Source: JBLHKT01 sp043101615 | GTDB taxonomy: Bacteria > Planctomycetota > Phycisphaerae > Phycisphaerales > UBA1924 | Direction: 5' to 3' | Assembly (NCBI GenBank): GCA_043101615.1 | Contig: JBICID010000101.1 | Span: forward strand, 1 to 64,000 | Length of the DNA stretch: 64,000 nucleotides | In this document: one piece after another, positions 32,383-40,245 of the stretch | Position numbering within the stretch: the first letter of the stretch is position 1 | How the letters are laid out: each line of letters begins with the position of its first letter | Made by a program: the position numbers and the translations under genes | Notes under the pieces: model-generated | What the model was told of the DNA's origin: nothing | Seen by the model: only the letters and a program-made list of their open reading frames with translations | Database searches by the model: none

Positions 32383-33546
32383 GGCGAGCGCCTGGTCCAG
32401 GTCCGCGATGAGGTCCTCGACGTCCTCGATGCCGACGGAGAGGCGGACGAGGGAGTCGGAGATGCCGAGGGTTTTGCGTTGCTCGGGTGGGACGCTGGCG
32501 TGGGTCATGATGGCGGGGTGCTCGATCAGGGACTCGACGCCGCCGAGCGATTCGGCGAGGCTGAAGAGGCGGGTCTTCTCGAGCATCTTCTTCGCGGCGT
32601 CGAGGCCGCCGGTGAGGTAGATCGTGATCATGCCGCCGTAGCCGTTCTCGGTGTGCATCTGGCGGTTGGCGAGGTCGTGCTGGGGGTGGCTGGGGAGGCC
32701 GGGGTAGATGACCTTCTCGACGGCGGGGTGGTCGTCAAGGTGCTTGGCGATGGCCATGGCGTTCTCGCCGTGGCGCTGCACGCGGATCTGGAGCGTTTTG
32801 GTCGAGCGGAGCATGAGGAAGCACTCGTTGATGCCGGGGACGGCGCCCTCGGAGAGCTGCAGGAACTTGAGTTTCTTGTGCAACTCGTCGTCGTTGGTGA
32901 TCAGCGCGCCGCCGATGCAGTCGGAGTGGCCGCCGATGTACTTGGTGAGCGAGTGGCAGACGATGTCGGCCCCGAGGGCGAGCGGGTTCTGCAGGACGGG
33001 GCTGGCGAAGGTGTTGTCCACGGCCAGGATCGCGTTGTGGGCCTTGCTGGCCTTGGCGACCGCGGCGATGTCCACGATCTTGAGTGTCGGGTTGGTCGGC
33101 GTCTCGAGCCAGACGAGCCTGGTGTTGGGCTTGAAGGCCGCTTTGAGGGCCTCGGTGTCGGTCATGTCCACGAGTGAGATCTGGATGCCGAGCTGCTGGA
33201 AGACGCGGTGGAAGAGTCGGTTGGTGCCGCCGTACACGTCGTCGCAGAGCAGGACGTGGTCGCCGGCGGAGAGGAGGTGGATGACGGCGCCGGTCGCGGC
33301 GACGCCGGAGGCGTAGACGAGGCCGTGCGTGCCGCCTTCGAGCGAGGCGAGGTTCTTCTCGAGCGCGGTGCGTGTGGGGTTGGCGGCGCGGGAGTAGTCG
33401 TAGTCCTCGATGAACTCGCCGGGTGACTTCTGGACGAAGGTGGAGGTCTGGTAGATGGGCGTCATGATGGCGCCGGTGGCGGGGTCGGGGTGCTGGCCGG
33501 CGTGGATGGCGCGGGTGGCGAACTTGTCGGAGGGGGAGTGGGTCAT
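32380..33546 (-). CDS. cystathionine gamma-synthase/gamma-lyase
   Basis: This 388-residue PLP enzyme belongs to the Cys/Met metabolism family. The PLP Lys is K202 in SLTKYIGGHSD, and YQTSTFVQ, YDYSRAANPTRTALE and ETPTNPTLKI are typical. Its position just downstream of a cystathionine beta-synthase gene suggests reverse transsulfuration from homocysteine to cysteine, which favours the gamma-lyase activity, but synthase and lyase cannot be told apart safely by eye. The start was placed at MTHSPSDKFATRAIHAGQ; an in-frame ATG 33 bases upstream would add an unlikely proline-rich extension. A 70-base gap with a hairpin separates it from the upstream gene. Confidence 0.93.
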   Translation of the reverse strand: MTHSPSDKFATRAIHAGQHPDPATGAIMTPIYQTSTFVQKSPGEFIEDYDYSRAANPTRTALEKNLASLEGGTHGLVYASGVAATGAVIHLLSAGDHVLLCDDVYGGTNRLFHRVFQQLGIQISLVDMTDTEALKAAFKPNTRLVWLETPTNPTLKIVDIAAVAKASKAHNAILAVDNTFASPVLQNPLALGADIVCHSLTKYIGGHSDCIGGALITNDDELHKKLKFLQLSEGAVPGINECFLMLRSTKTLQIRVQRHGENAMAIAKHLDDHPAVEKVIYPGLPSHPQHDLANRQMHTENGYGGMITIYLTGGLDAAKKMLEKTRLFSLAESLGGVESLIEHPAIMTHASVPPEQRKTLGISDSLVRLSVGIEDVEDLIADLDQALA

Positions 33547-33574
33547 GGGGGGCTTTCGGGAGGGAGGACCGGGC

Positions 33575-33600
33575 CCCATTGCTTACGCAATGGGCTAGTT
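33575..33600 (+). repeat. hairpin followed by CTAGTT
   Basis: CCCATTGC and GCAATGGG pair around TTAC and are followed by CTAGTT. A GGGGCTAGTA core also occurs at the centres of the elements at 29117-29300 and 32153-32382. It sits between the two transsulfuration genes. Confidence 0.75.
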
Positions 33601-33616
33601 CTTCAACGCGGCCGGA

Positions 33617-34987
33617 TCAGGCCTTCTGCTTGGCCATGTGCTCGATGAGGTCGATCTCGGTGAGGACGCCGATGACCTGGCCGTTGTCGACCACGATCGC
33701 GGCCTCGTCGGCTCCGAAGACGCCGAAGAGTTCCTCGGCCTGGGCCTTGGGGTGGACCTGGCCCATGAGCTGGGTCTCGATGTCTTTGACGGGTGACTGG
33801 CCGGTGACCCGGCCGTCGGAGAGGCCTCGGAGCAGGTCGATCTCGTGGACCATGCCGAGCGGCTTGCCGTTGGGGTCGACGATGGGGACCTGGGAGACGC
33901 CGGCGGCCCGCATGCGCCGGACGACGTCGGCGACGGATTCGTTCTCGGTGGCGGTGATGACGGTGCGGCCCGGGTCGAGCAGGTCCTCGATGAGTCCGAG
34001 CCCGCGCCGGGGCTCGAGGAAGCCGTGCATCTTCATCCAGGCGTCGTCGAGGTACTTGGTGAGGTAGCGGGAGGCGTTGTCGGGCAGGACGACGACGACC
34101 TTTTTGCCGGGGCCCATCTCCCTGGCGATCCTGACGGCGATGTGTGCCATGCCGCCCGACGAGCCGCCGCAGAAGAGGCCTTCTTCGCGGGTGAGGCGGC
34201 GTGCCATGGTGAAGCACTCGTAGTCGTTGACCTGGTACATCTCGTCGAGGTACTGGGGGAGGAAGGCCTCGCACCTGATGTCCTCGCCGAGGCCCTCGAC
34301 CTTGTAGACGTAGGGGGTGGGGAGCTCGCCGGTCTTGAACAGGTGGTAGTGCACGGAGCCGAGGGGGTCGACGCCGATGATCTGGCAGGGCGAGTTCTTC
34401 TCCTTGAAGAACTGTCCGATGCCGGACGCGGTGCCGCCGGTGCCGGTGCCGACGACGATGGCGTCGATCTGCCCTCCGTCGGTCTGGTCCCAGATCTCCT
34501 GGCCTGTGGAGAGCTTGTGTGCCTCGACGTTCCACTGTGAGTGGTACTGGTCCATGTAGAAGGAGCCGGGGGTGTCGGCGGCGATCTTCTTGGCGCGGTT
34601 GACGTAGTGGTCGGGGGAGTCGCCGGGCACGTCGGTGGGGGTGATGATGACCTCGGCGCCGAAGGCGCGCAGGCCGTCGATCTTCTCCTGGCTCATCTTG
34701 TCGGGCATGGTGAAGACGCAGCGGTAGCCCTTGGCGGCGGCGACCATGGCGGCGCCCATGCCGGTGTTGCCGGAGGTGTTCTCGACGATGGTGCCGCCGG
34801 GCTTGAGCAGCCCCTCCTCCTCGGCGCGTTTGATGATGTGGGCGGCCATGCGGTCCTTGATGGAGCCGGCTGGGTTCATGAACTCGCACTTGGCGTAGAC
34901 GTCGGCGGAGTTGGGCTCGACGACGCGCCGCAGCCTCACCAGCGGGGTGTTGCCGATGGCGTCGATGATGGTGTCGTAGGTCTGCAT
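33617..34987 (-). CDS. cystathionine beta-synthase with CBS-domain pair
   Basis: The 456-residue PLP enzyme joins serine and homocysteine to cystathionine. The catalytic core has the PLP Lys K44 (NPAGSIKDRM), ENTSGNTG and the GTGTGGTASGIG phosphate loop. The C-terminal 120 residues are two CBS domains (VADVVRRMRAAGVSQVPIVD and the AEELFGVFGADEAAIVVDNG region), as in eukaryotic enzymes, where they bind S-adenosylmethionine and regulate activity. There is no N-terminal haem domain. It is followed by the gamma-synthase/lyase gene on the same strand, forming a transsulfuration operon. Confidence 0.94.
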   Translation of the reverse strand: MQTYDTIIDAIGNTPLVRLRRVVEPNSADVYAKCEFMNPAGSIKDRMAAHIIKRAEEEGLLKPGGTIVENTSGNTGMGAAMVAAAKGYRCVFTMPDKMSQEKIDGLRAFGAEVIITPTDVPGDSPDHYVNRAKKIAADTPGSFYMDQYHSQWNVEAHKLSTGQEIWDQTDGGQIDAIVVGTGTGGTASGIGQFFKEKNSPCQIIGVDPLGSVHYHLFKTGELPTPYVYKVEGLGEDIRCEAFLPQYLDEMYQVNDYECFTMARRLTREEGLFCGGSSGGMAHIAVRIAREMGPGKKVVVVLPDNASRYLTKYLDDAWMKMHGFLEPRRGLGLIEDLLDPGRTVITATENESVADVVRRMRAAGVSQVPIVDPNGKPLGMVHEIDLLRGLSDGRVTGQSPVKDIETQLMGQVHPKAQAEELFGVFGADEAAIVVDNGQVIGVLTEIDLIEHMAKQKA

Positions 34988-35225
34988 GGGGCTCCCTCGG
35001 AAGTCCCGGCAAGCCCGCGAAAATCGGGGTCCGGGACGGGGAGGATAGCGGGGCGTGGGCGGAAAAACCGCGAACCGGACCGGGCCCGGGGCGTATCTGA
35101 GGGCGAGCGCGGGCGATCGCCCGCGTCCACCAACCGATCGAACTTTGACCGGCCTGAGCGAGCCCGGGAGCGTCCCCGGTGCCGCTGCCGGTCTGCGCTC
35201 GTTCTCGGGGTAGACGGGGCGAAGC

Positions 35226-36071
35226 ATGTGCGGGTGCGGATTCGAGATGTCGCTGGGGGACACCGTGGTGCTGCTCGGGCTGCAGTGGGGGCTGGGCGTG
35301 CCGGTCTTCGGGTTCCGGCGACGGCGCGAGCGTGTCCGCGGGGGCCCGGACCGGAGCGACCACGCGTGCGCGGGGTGCGGGTACAGCCTCGAGGGGCTCG
35401 ACGAGCGGGCCCGGTGCCCGGAGTGCGGGCGGGACGACGCGCGCCTGAGGTTCCGGCAGGAGCGGGTGGCGGTGCGTTGGAGCCCGTGCGTGCGGACGCT
35501 GCTCGCCGGGACGGCGCTCGGGAGCGCGGTCGTCGCGTCGTGCGTGATGCGGATGGAGCTGATCCGGGGCGCGGCCGAGCGCGTGTACGGCTTCCCGCTG
35601 CTCGACCGCTTCTTCCGTGAGGACTTCAACTGGGGGTACCTGCTGATGCTGCTGGTGTGGCCGCTCGCGCTGGTGATCGGGCGGGCGCACCGGGCGCCGC
35701 TCGTCGGCTCGCTGCTGTGCTCGGCGGCCCTGTTCGGGGCGGTGTGCGTGCAGACGTGGAGCGCGGGCGTGTTCACGCCCGGGGCGGAGCTGAAGTTCTG
35801 GGCGAACGTGTCGGGCCTGCTGGGCGTGTGCGCCGCGTTGGTGCTGTCGGTGCTGATCGCCGAGGGCGCTGCACGGCGTAGGATGCCGCACCAAACGGAA
35901 GCGAGCGAGACCCCCCCATGCGCATCCTCCTCACCAACGACGACGGCATCGACGCGCCCGGCATCCGGGCCCTGCACGCGGCGCTCACGGCGAGCGACCC
36001 CGCCTCGCGCGACGCGTTCGGCGGGCCGATCGGCGGGCCCGAGACCGAGGTCTTCACCGTGGCCCCGATGA
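35226..36071 (+). CDS. zinc-ribbon membrane protein, 3' end overlaps surE
   Basis: The protein has a zinc ribbon (ACAGCGYSLEGL, then ARCPECGRD, residues about 47-69) followed by three to four membrane spans up to about residue 220. A CxxCGY-x-L-x-GL ribbon with membrane helices is a recurrent uncharacterised type in planctomycetes. The frame stays open to 36071, running 154 bases into surE. That tail (Ser, Thr, Arg and Pro rich) looks like an out-of-frame reading of surE and not like real protein, so a lost stop codon or sequencing error near 35880-35917 is possible. The second Met (35247) is an alternative start. Confidence 0.6.
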   Translation: MCGCGFEMSLGDTVVLLGLQWGLGVPVFGFRRRRERVRGGPDRSDHACAGCGYSLEGLDERARCPECGRDDARLRFRQERVAVRWSPCVRTLLAGTALGSAVVASCVMRMELIRGAAERVYGFPLLDRFFREDFNWGYLLMLLVWPLALVIGRAHRAPLVGSLLCSAALFGAVCVQTWSAGVFTPGAELKFWANVSGLLGVCAALVLSVLIAEGAARRRMPHQTEASETPPCASSSPTTTASTRPASGPCTRRSRRATPPRATRSAGRSAGPRPRSSPWPR

Positions 36072-36940
36072 CGGTGCAGAGCGCCACCAGCCACGGCGTG
36101 ACGTTCCACCAGCCGCTGATGACCCGCCCGGCCACGATCAACGGGCGTGCGGGCGTCGCGGTGGACGGGCGCCCGGCGGACTGCATGAAGCTGGCGCTCT
36201 CGACGCTGTGGCCGGAGCGGTTCGGCGAGGGCGAACGCCCGGACCTGGTCGTGAGCGGGATGAACGCGGGTGCGAACGCGGGGATCAACATCATTTATTC
36301 GGGCACGGTGGCGGCGGCGATCGAGGCGGCGTTCCTGGGCGTGCCCGCGGTGGCAGTCAGCCTGCACCTGGGGCGGGGCAACCCGGACTTCGGGGCGGGG
36401 GCGCGTCACGCGCGTCGTGCGATCGAGCGTGTGATCGCCGCGGACGGCAAGGGCCCGGGCGAGGTGGGGCTGGACCCGCACGAGGTGATCAACATCAACG
36501 TGCCTCGTTGCGAGGCGCCGGCGCCCGAGGTGCCCGAGACCGAGGAGGAGCGTGTGAGCCGCCTGGTGAGGGCAGGTCTGCCGTCGCAGGCGCCGTCCCG
36601 GGGCGACCCGACGAACGCCTCGGGCTTCTTCCCGGACCCGCTGCTGGCCGGCCCGGACGCCGACCAGCCGCACGACCCGGAGGCGGAGCTGCCCGTGGTG
36701 GTCTGCCCGATGAACTGCCACGGTCACGCCGACCAGTACGAGCGCCGCTCGACACCCAGCGGGCAGTCGTACTACTGGGCCGCGGCGGGCGGGTTCGACT
36801 TCCACGAGATCGACGCGGGGTCGGACGTGGAGCTGCTGTTCAAGCGTTGCATCACGGTGACGCCGCTGCGGTACGACCTGACGCACGCCGAGCGTGCGGT
36901 GGTGTGGGCCCAGCGCCTGGGCGAGATGAGCGCGTCATGA
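35918..36940 (+). CDS. surE: 5'/3'-nucleotidase SurE
   Basis: The 340-residue protein starts with the SurE hallmark MRILLTNDDGIDAPGI, whose Asp pair binds metal. DLVVSGMNAGANAG and YSGTVAAAIEAAFLG follow as in the family. SurE dephosphorylates nucleoside monophosphates and is linked to stationary-phase survival. It is about 80-90 residues longer than usual. The extra sequence includes an acidic, Pro-rich stretch between about residues 205 and 265 and a long segment before SGMNAG. The stop codon overlaps the next ATG (ATGA), so the downstream secreted-protein gene is translationally coupled. Confidence 0.93.
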   Translation: MRILLTNDDGIDAPGIRALHAALTASDPASRDAFGGPIGGPETEVFTVAPMTVQSATSHGVTFHQPLMTRPATINGRAGVAVDGRPADCMKLALSTLWPERFGEGERPDLVVSGMNAGANAGINIIYSGTVAAAIEAAFLGVPAVAVSLHLGRGNPDFGAGARHARRAIERVIAADGKGPGEVGLDPHEVININVPRCEAPAPEVPETEEERVSRLVRAGLPSQAPSRGDPTNASGFFPDPLLAGPDADQPHDPEAELPVVVCPMNCHGHADQYERRSTPSGQSYYWAAAGGFDFHEIDAGSDVELLFKRCITVTPLRYDLTHAERAVVWAQRLGEMSAS

Positions 36941-38256
36941 GTGTGGGCCGGGGTGCGTGGCCGGGGTGGTGGGTGCTGGGGTGGCTGTGCGCGGGGGCGT
37001 CGGCCCAGCCGGGGGGGTGCGACGAGACGGTGGATTGCGACCCGCCGGATGCGAGCGGGGCGTACGTGCTCAACGAGCCGGGCCCGCTGGGGTACACCTC
37101 CGACCTGGCGGGCTTCACGCCGGACCGTCGCCCGATCGCGGTGATCTCGCCGTTCAACGGGTCGCGCTCGCCCGAGGACGGTCTGGGCTTTGTGCCGGCG
37201 TTCGTGGACTGCCCCGGGGCGGAGGCGTGGCTGCTGGGCGAGCTCGAGCGTGCGTGGGGGGCCGGGTTCCGGCGGTTCATCCTGAACCGTCCGGGCGGGC
37301 TGCCGGCGAGCAACGGGCACGTGGCGCAGCAGCAGTTCCAGCACCTGGAGCGGTGGCGCAAGGCGGTGTACGCGGACGCGGTCGGGGGCTGGTTCTCCGA
37401 GAAGCTCGCGGAGGACCCGGACGCCGAGCTGGGCGTGTTCATCGGGTCCACGCAGAACAACGCGTGCGACCCGTGCCACACGCCGCGTGCCGGGGTGGAG
37501 CGTGGCGAGTTGCTGTACGACTGTACCGGGACCGACTCGACCCTGACGCGCAACATGAGCGCCGCGGAGCGGGCCAGCGCCGAGCTGACGTACCAGAACA
37601 CGCGCCCGTGGATCGAGGCGGGCTACAACGCCTTCTGGTTCGACGCGACCTCGCGGACCGAGGTGGTCGATGCGCACGGGTTCTCGGAGCCGGACACCAT
37701 CCTCGCGATGGCGGACAACCCCGACTACGCGGGGGTCAAGATCGCGGGCGAGGCGGTGCCGGTGGCGCGCGGGCGTCCGATCGAGCGGTACACGCGCGGG
37801 GCGGCGTGGATCGGGCTGCACCGGTTCTTCGAGAACTCGCGTCTGAACGCGGCCACGCTCGACCCGGGCACGACCGAGGTGGTCTGCGCGTTCCAGGGCC
37901 CGGAGGGGGGGCGCGGGTACCCGGCGTACGACCTGGCGTTGGTCGCCCGGTACCGGGACCGGGGGTTTGTGCTGGCGTCCTGGCGGTCGGACTCGTACCC
38001 GCACCTGCGCCGCGTGCTGGACGTGCTGGACGGGACGCTCTCGCCCCGGGAGCTCGCCGACTTCGACGCCGACGGGACGCCCGACTGCGACGACTGGGAC
38101 CTGTTCCACGCCCGGTGGCGGCTCCACCGGGGGGAGACCGACACCGACCCGGCGGTCTGGGACGGCGACGCGGACGACGACGGTGACGTCGACGACGACG
38201 ACCGGGCCCACTTCGTGCGGAACTGGCGCAGGCTGGGGCTGGAGCCCTGCGGCTGA
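36937..38256 (+). CDS. secreted protein of unknown function with Asp-rich tail
   Basis: I do not recognise this 439-residue protein. It has a signal peptide (residues 1-23, ending ASAQ), a Cys-containing N-terminal stretch (GGCDETVDCDP) and a middle part with alternating strands and helices that might be a TIM-barrel-like hydrolase. The last 60 residues hold dockerin-like calcium loops (DFDADGTPDCDDWD and DGDADDDGDVDDDD), ending in PCG. These differ from the GC-type dockerins elsewhere in this window. It overlaps surE by four bases, so expression is linked to that housekeeping gene. Confidence 0.7.
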   Translation: MSVGRGAWPGWWVLGWLCAGASAQPGGCDETVDCDPPDASGAYVLNEPGPLGYTSDLAGFTPDRRPIAVISPFNGSRSPEDGLGFVPAFVDCPGAEAWLLGELERAWGAGFRRFILNRPGGLPASNGHVAQQQFQHLERWRKAVYADAVGGWFSEKLAEDPDAELGVFIGSTQNNACDPCHTPRAGVERGELLYDCTGTDSTLTRNMSAAERASAELTYQNTRPWIEAGYNAFWFDATSRTEVVDAHGFSEPDTILAMADNPDYAGVKIAGEAVPVARGRPIERYTRGAAWIGLHRFFENSRLNAATLDPGTTEVVCAFQGPEGGRGYPAYDLALVARYRDRGFVLASWRSDSYPHLRRVLDVLDGTLSPRELADFDADGTPDCDDWDLFHARWRLHRGETDTDPAVWDGDADDDGDVDDDDRAHFVRNWRRLGLEPCG

Positions 38257-38310
38257 CGGTGCGGGCGGGGGTGGCCCGCCGGTAGACTGCGCCCAGCCGG
38301 GAGGTGACCC

Positions 38311-38847
38311 ATGGGCGGCAAGCAGTCGGTCCCCGCGACGAAGTTCGACCCGAAGCTCTTCGCGCGACAGGTGCAGCGGGTCAGGAACGATCAGAAGAAG
38401 AACTTCTACGACTGGATCGACCGGGAGTGCGCGTCGCTCGAGAAGTCGCTGGAGCCGTTCGCCAAGGGGAAGGTGAAGCCGGACAGGGCGCCCGCGGAGA
38501 TCAAGAAGCTGGTCAGGGCGCAGAAGAAGGGGCTGGACAAGCTCGAGAAGGCCGCGCGCGACAAGGCGAACTACCCGGAGGCGTTGCGCACGCTGCTCGA
38601 GACCGCGCCGGACGACCTGGACGACAAGACGAAGCTGGTCGTCACCAAGCTCGCCGAGACCGGCGCGGGGCAGACCGAGGACGAGCGTCGCGAGCGGGAG
38701 AAGCAGCTCAAGACCACGCTGGAGCACATCGCGCGCAACCGCGGGCAGATGGAGAAGGTCTACGGCTCCGAGGTGGCCGAGCCCGTCACGGTGCTGACGC
38801 TTGCGCTTGCGCTGTTGCTGGACTATGTGAGCCGGAAGAAGAGGTAG
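38311..38847 (+). CDS. unknown charged helical protein with C-terminal anchor
   Basis: The 178-residue protein is rich in Lys, Glu and Arg and predicted to be mostly helical (KKNFYDWIDRECASLEKSLEPF; EKQLKTTLEHIARNRGQMEKV). One hydrophobic segment lies near the C-terminus (PVTVLTLALALLLDYV) before a basic tail (SRKKR), which suggests a tail-anchored inner-membrane protein. A very good ribosome binding site (GGGAGGTGA) precedes the ATG. I know no family for it. A CCCTCGGC hairpin lies 30 bases after the stop. Confidence 0.7.
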   Translation: MGGKQSVPATKFDPKLFARQVQRVRNDQKKNFYDWIDRECASLEKSLEPFAKGKVKPDRAPAEIKKLVRAQKKGLDKLEKAARDKANYPEALRTLLETAPDDLDDKTKLVVTKLAETGAGQTEDERREREKQLKTTLEHIARNRGQMEKVYGSEVAEPVTVLTLALALLLDYVSRKKR

Positions 38848-38876
38848 GGGTGTTTCTTCGGTTGCCCCGGAGGTCT

Positions 38877-38896
38877 CCCTCGGCTTGCGCCGAGGG
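38877..38896 (+). repeat. hairpin CCCTCGGC-TTGC-GCCGAGGG
   Basis: A perfect eight-pair stem, the same sequence as 22337-22354 read on the opposite strand. It follows the helical protein gene and precedes the convergent HDOD gene. Confidence 0.75.
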
Positions 38897-39062
38897 CTCG
38901 CTCCGTGGTGGGCGCACTCGCCTGATGCGCAGAGTAGAGGAGGGCGCAAAGTGAACGGCTGCTGATTGCTCGGCAGCCGCTCGGAGGGAGAGAGAGAGAT
39001 TCGGATGCGGGGCGGGCGATGGCGCGTCGCCCCGCGTGGTGTGTCTGGTGCGTCCCGTCGTG

Positions 39063-39941
39063 TCAGAGGGTGGAGTCGATGGACTCGAAGACCTCGGGCA
39101 GCGCGGCCCGGATGGAGTCGATCTGCTCCTGGCTGATGTTGAGCTGCTGGCGGACCTCCTGCGAGATCTCGAGGCTGGGCAGGTCGAGGCGGAAGCCGCC
39201 GCACTCGGCCGCGAGGCGGTCGGCGATGTAGACGATCGCGCACAGGGTCTTGTTGTCGCTTGCGACGGCGGAGGGGTCGTGGTGGTGGCCGGTGACGGTG
39301 ATGAACGGGGCGGGGAACTTCCACTTCTCGCACAGGGCCTTGCCGAAGTCCTGGTGTGTCGCGCCGAAGACGCGCTCCTCGGCCTCGAGCAGGCCCACCG
39401 CGGGCACGCCGTCCTCGTCGGCCCCGCACAGCTCGATCGTCTCGATGAGCTTGTTGCGGTCGTACTGCATCTCGACCATGAGGCCGATGTCGTGGATCAG
39501 TCCGGCGAGGTAGGCCTCGTCGCCCAGGCCGAGCTTGAGCTTGTCGGCGATGATCTTGCAGGCCATCGCGACTTGGTTGGAGTGCGTCCACAGGTCCTTG
39601 GCGCTGAAGGTGCTGGTCAGCTCGCCGCCGCGGAACAGCTTGGCGAGGCTGGCTGCGATGGCGATGTTCTTCACGGCGTTGAGGCCGAGCATGACGATCG
39701 CCCGGTTGATCGAGGCGATCTGCCCGGGCAGGCCGTAGAAGGACGAGTTGACGACCTTCAGGATGCGTGAGCACAGGGCCGGATCGTTGCTGATCACCGC
39801 GTGCAGGTCCTGGGCGGTCGAGGAGGGGTCCTCGACGAGGTCGATGATCTTGAGGGTGATCTCGGGGAGCGTCGCGATGTGGCTGATCTCGCGGATGGCG
39901 CTCTGGACGATCTGCTCGCGCTGCTCGGTGGAAATGGCCAT
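39063..39941 (-). CDS. HDOD-domain protein
   Basis: The 292-residue protein is a single HDOD domain. Visible family features are the SHIATLPEITLKIIDLVEDP start, NDPALCSRILKVVNSSFYG, IVMLGLNAVKNI and a LAGLIHDIGLMVEMQ helix. HDOD proteins act as non-enzymatic signalling adaptors. An HD-like HDIG is present, but a full set of metal ligands is not convincing. No response-regulator or GGDEF domain is fused. An AAGGAG ribosome binding site precedes the ATG. It stands alone, so its signalling partner is not visible. Confidence 0.9.
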   Translation of the reverse strand: MAISTEQREQIVQSAIREISHIATLPEITLKIIDLVEDPSSTAQDLHAVISNDPALCSRILKVVNSSFYGLPGQIASINRAIVMLGLNAVKNIAIAASLAKLFRGGELTSTFSAKDLWTHSNQVAMACKIIADKLKLGLGDEAYLAGLIHDIGLMVEMQYDRNKLIETIELCGADEDGVPAVGLLEAEERVFGATHQDFGKALCEKWKFPAPFITVTGHHHDPSAVASDNKTLCAIVYIADRLAAECGGFRLDLPSLEISQEVRQQLNISQEQIDSIRAALPEVFESIDSTL

Positions 39942-40245
39942 GCCGGTCTCCTTGAGGGTGTCGCGACCAGCATCGACCGCTGACCCTGCCGACTTTTCCG
40001 AACCGTCCGTTTTTTCCGAGTCCCATCACATCGGGGCGCGCCGCGGGCCCCCGGACACCCATAACGGTGGGGACGTAGCGTCGCAGGCTGCCCGGATGGG
40101 GTGTCTTTGGTGCCCGCCTTCGACCCGGAGGGCGAAGGCGGAAGCGAGCGGAGTAGGTTCGGGCGTGCTTTGCCCTGCGGGTCAAAGCACGGCACCGCAA
40201 CCTGTGGCGATCCGTGGAGAAGGCCGCGCCGTCTCCACGCCACCC
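39942..40245. other. gene-free stretch with three REP-like hairpins
   Basis: This 304-base gap between the HDOD gene and the epimerase gene (both on the minus strand) contains the HDOD promoter region and a cluster of three hairpins (40109-40245). The last hairpin ends exactly at the epimerase stop codon. No gene is supported. Confidence 0.65.
40109..40245. repeat. cluster of three REP-like hairpins
   Basis: A minus-strand unit (40109-40141, stem CCGCCTTCG/CGAAGGCGG) and a plus-strand unit (40164-40196, stem CGTGCTTTG/CAAAGCACG) diverge from a 22-base spacer. A third, plus-strand unit (40214-40245, stem GTGGAGA/TCTCCAC) matches the unit at 2422-2453. Tails read GCACC, GCACCGC and GCCACCC. 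Confidence 0.8.
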
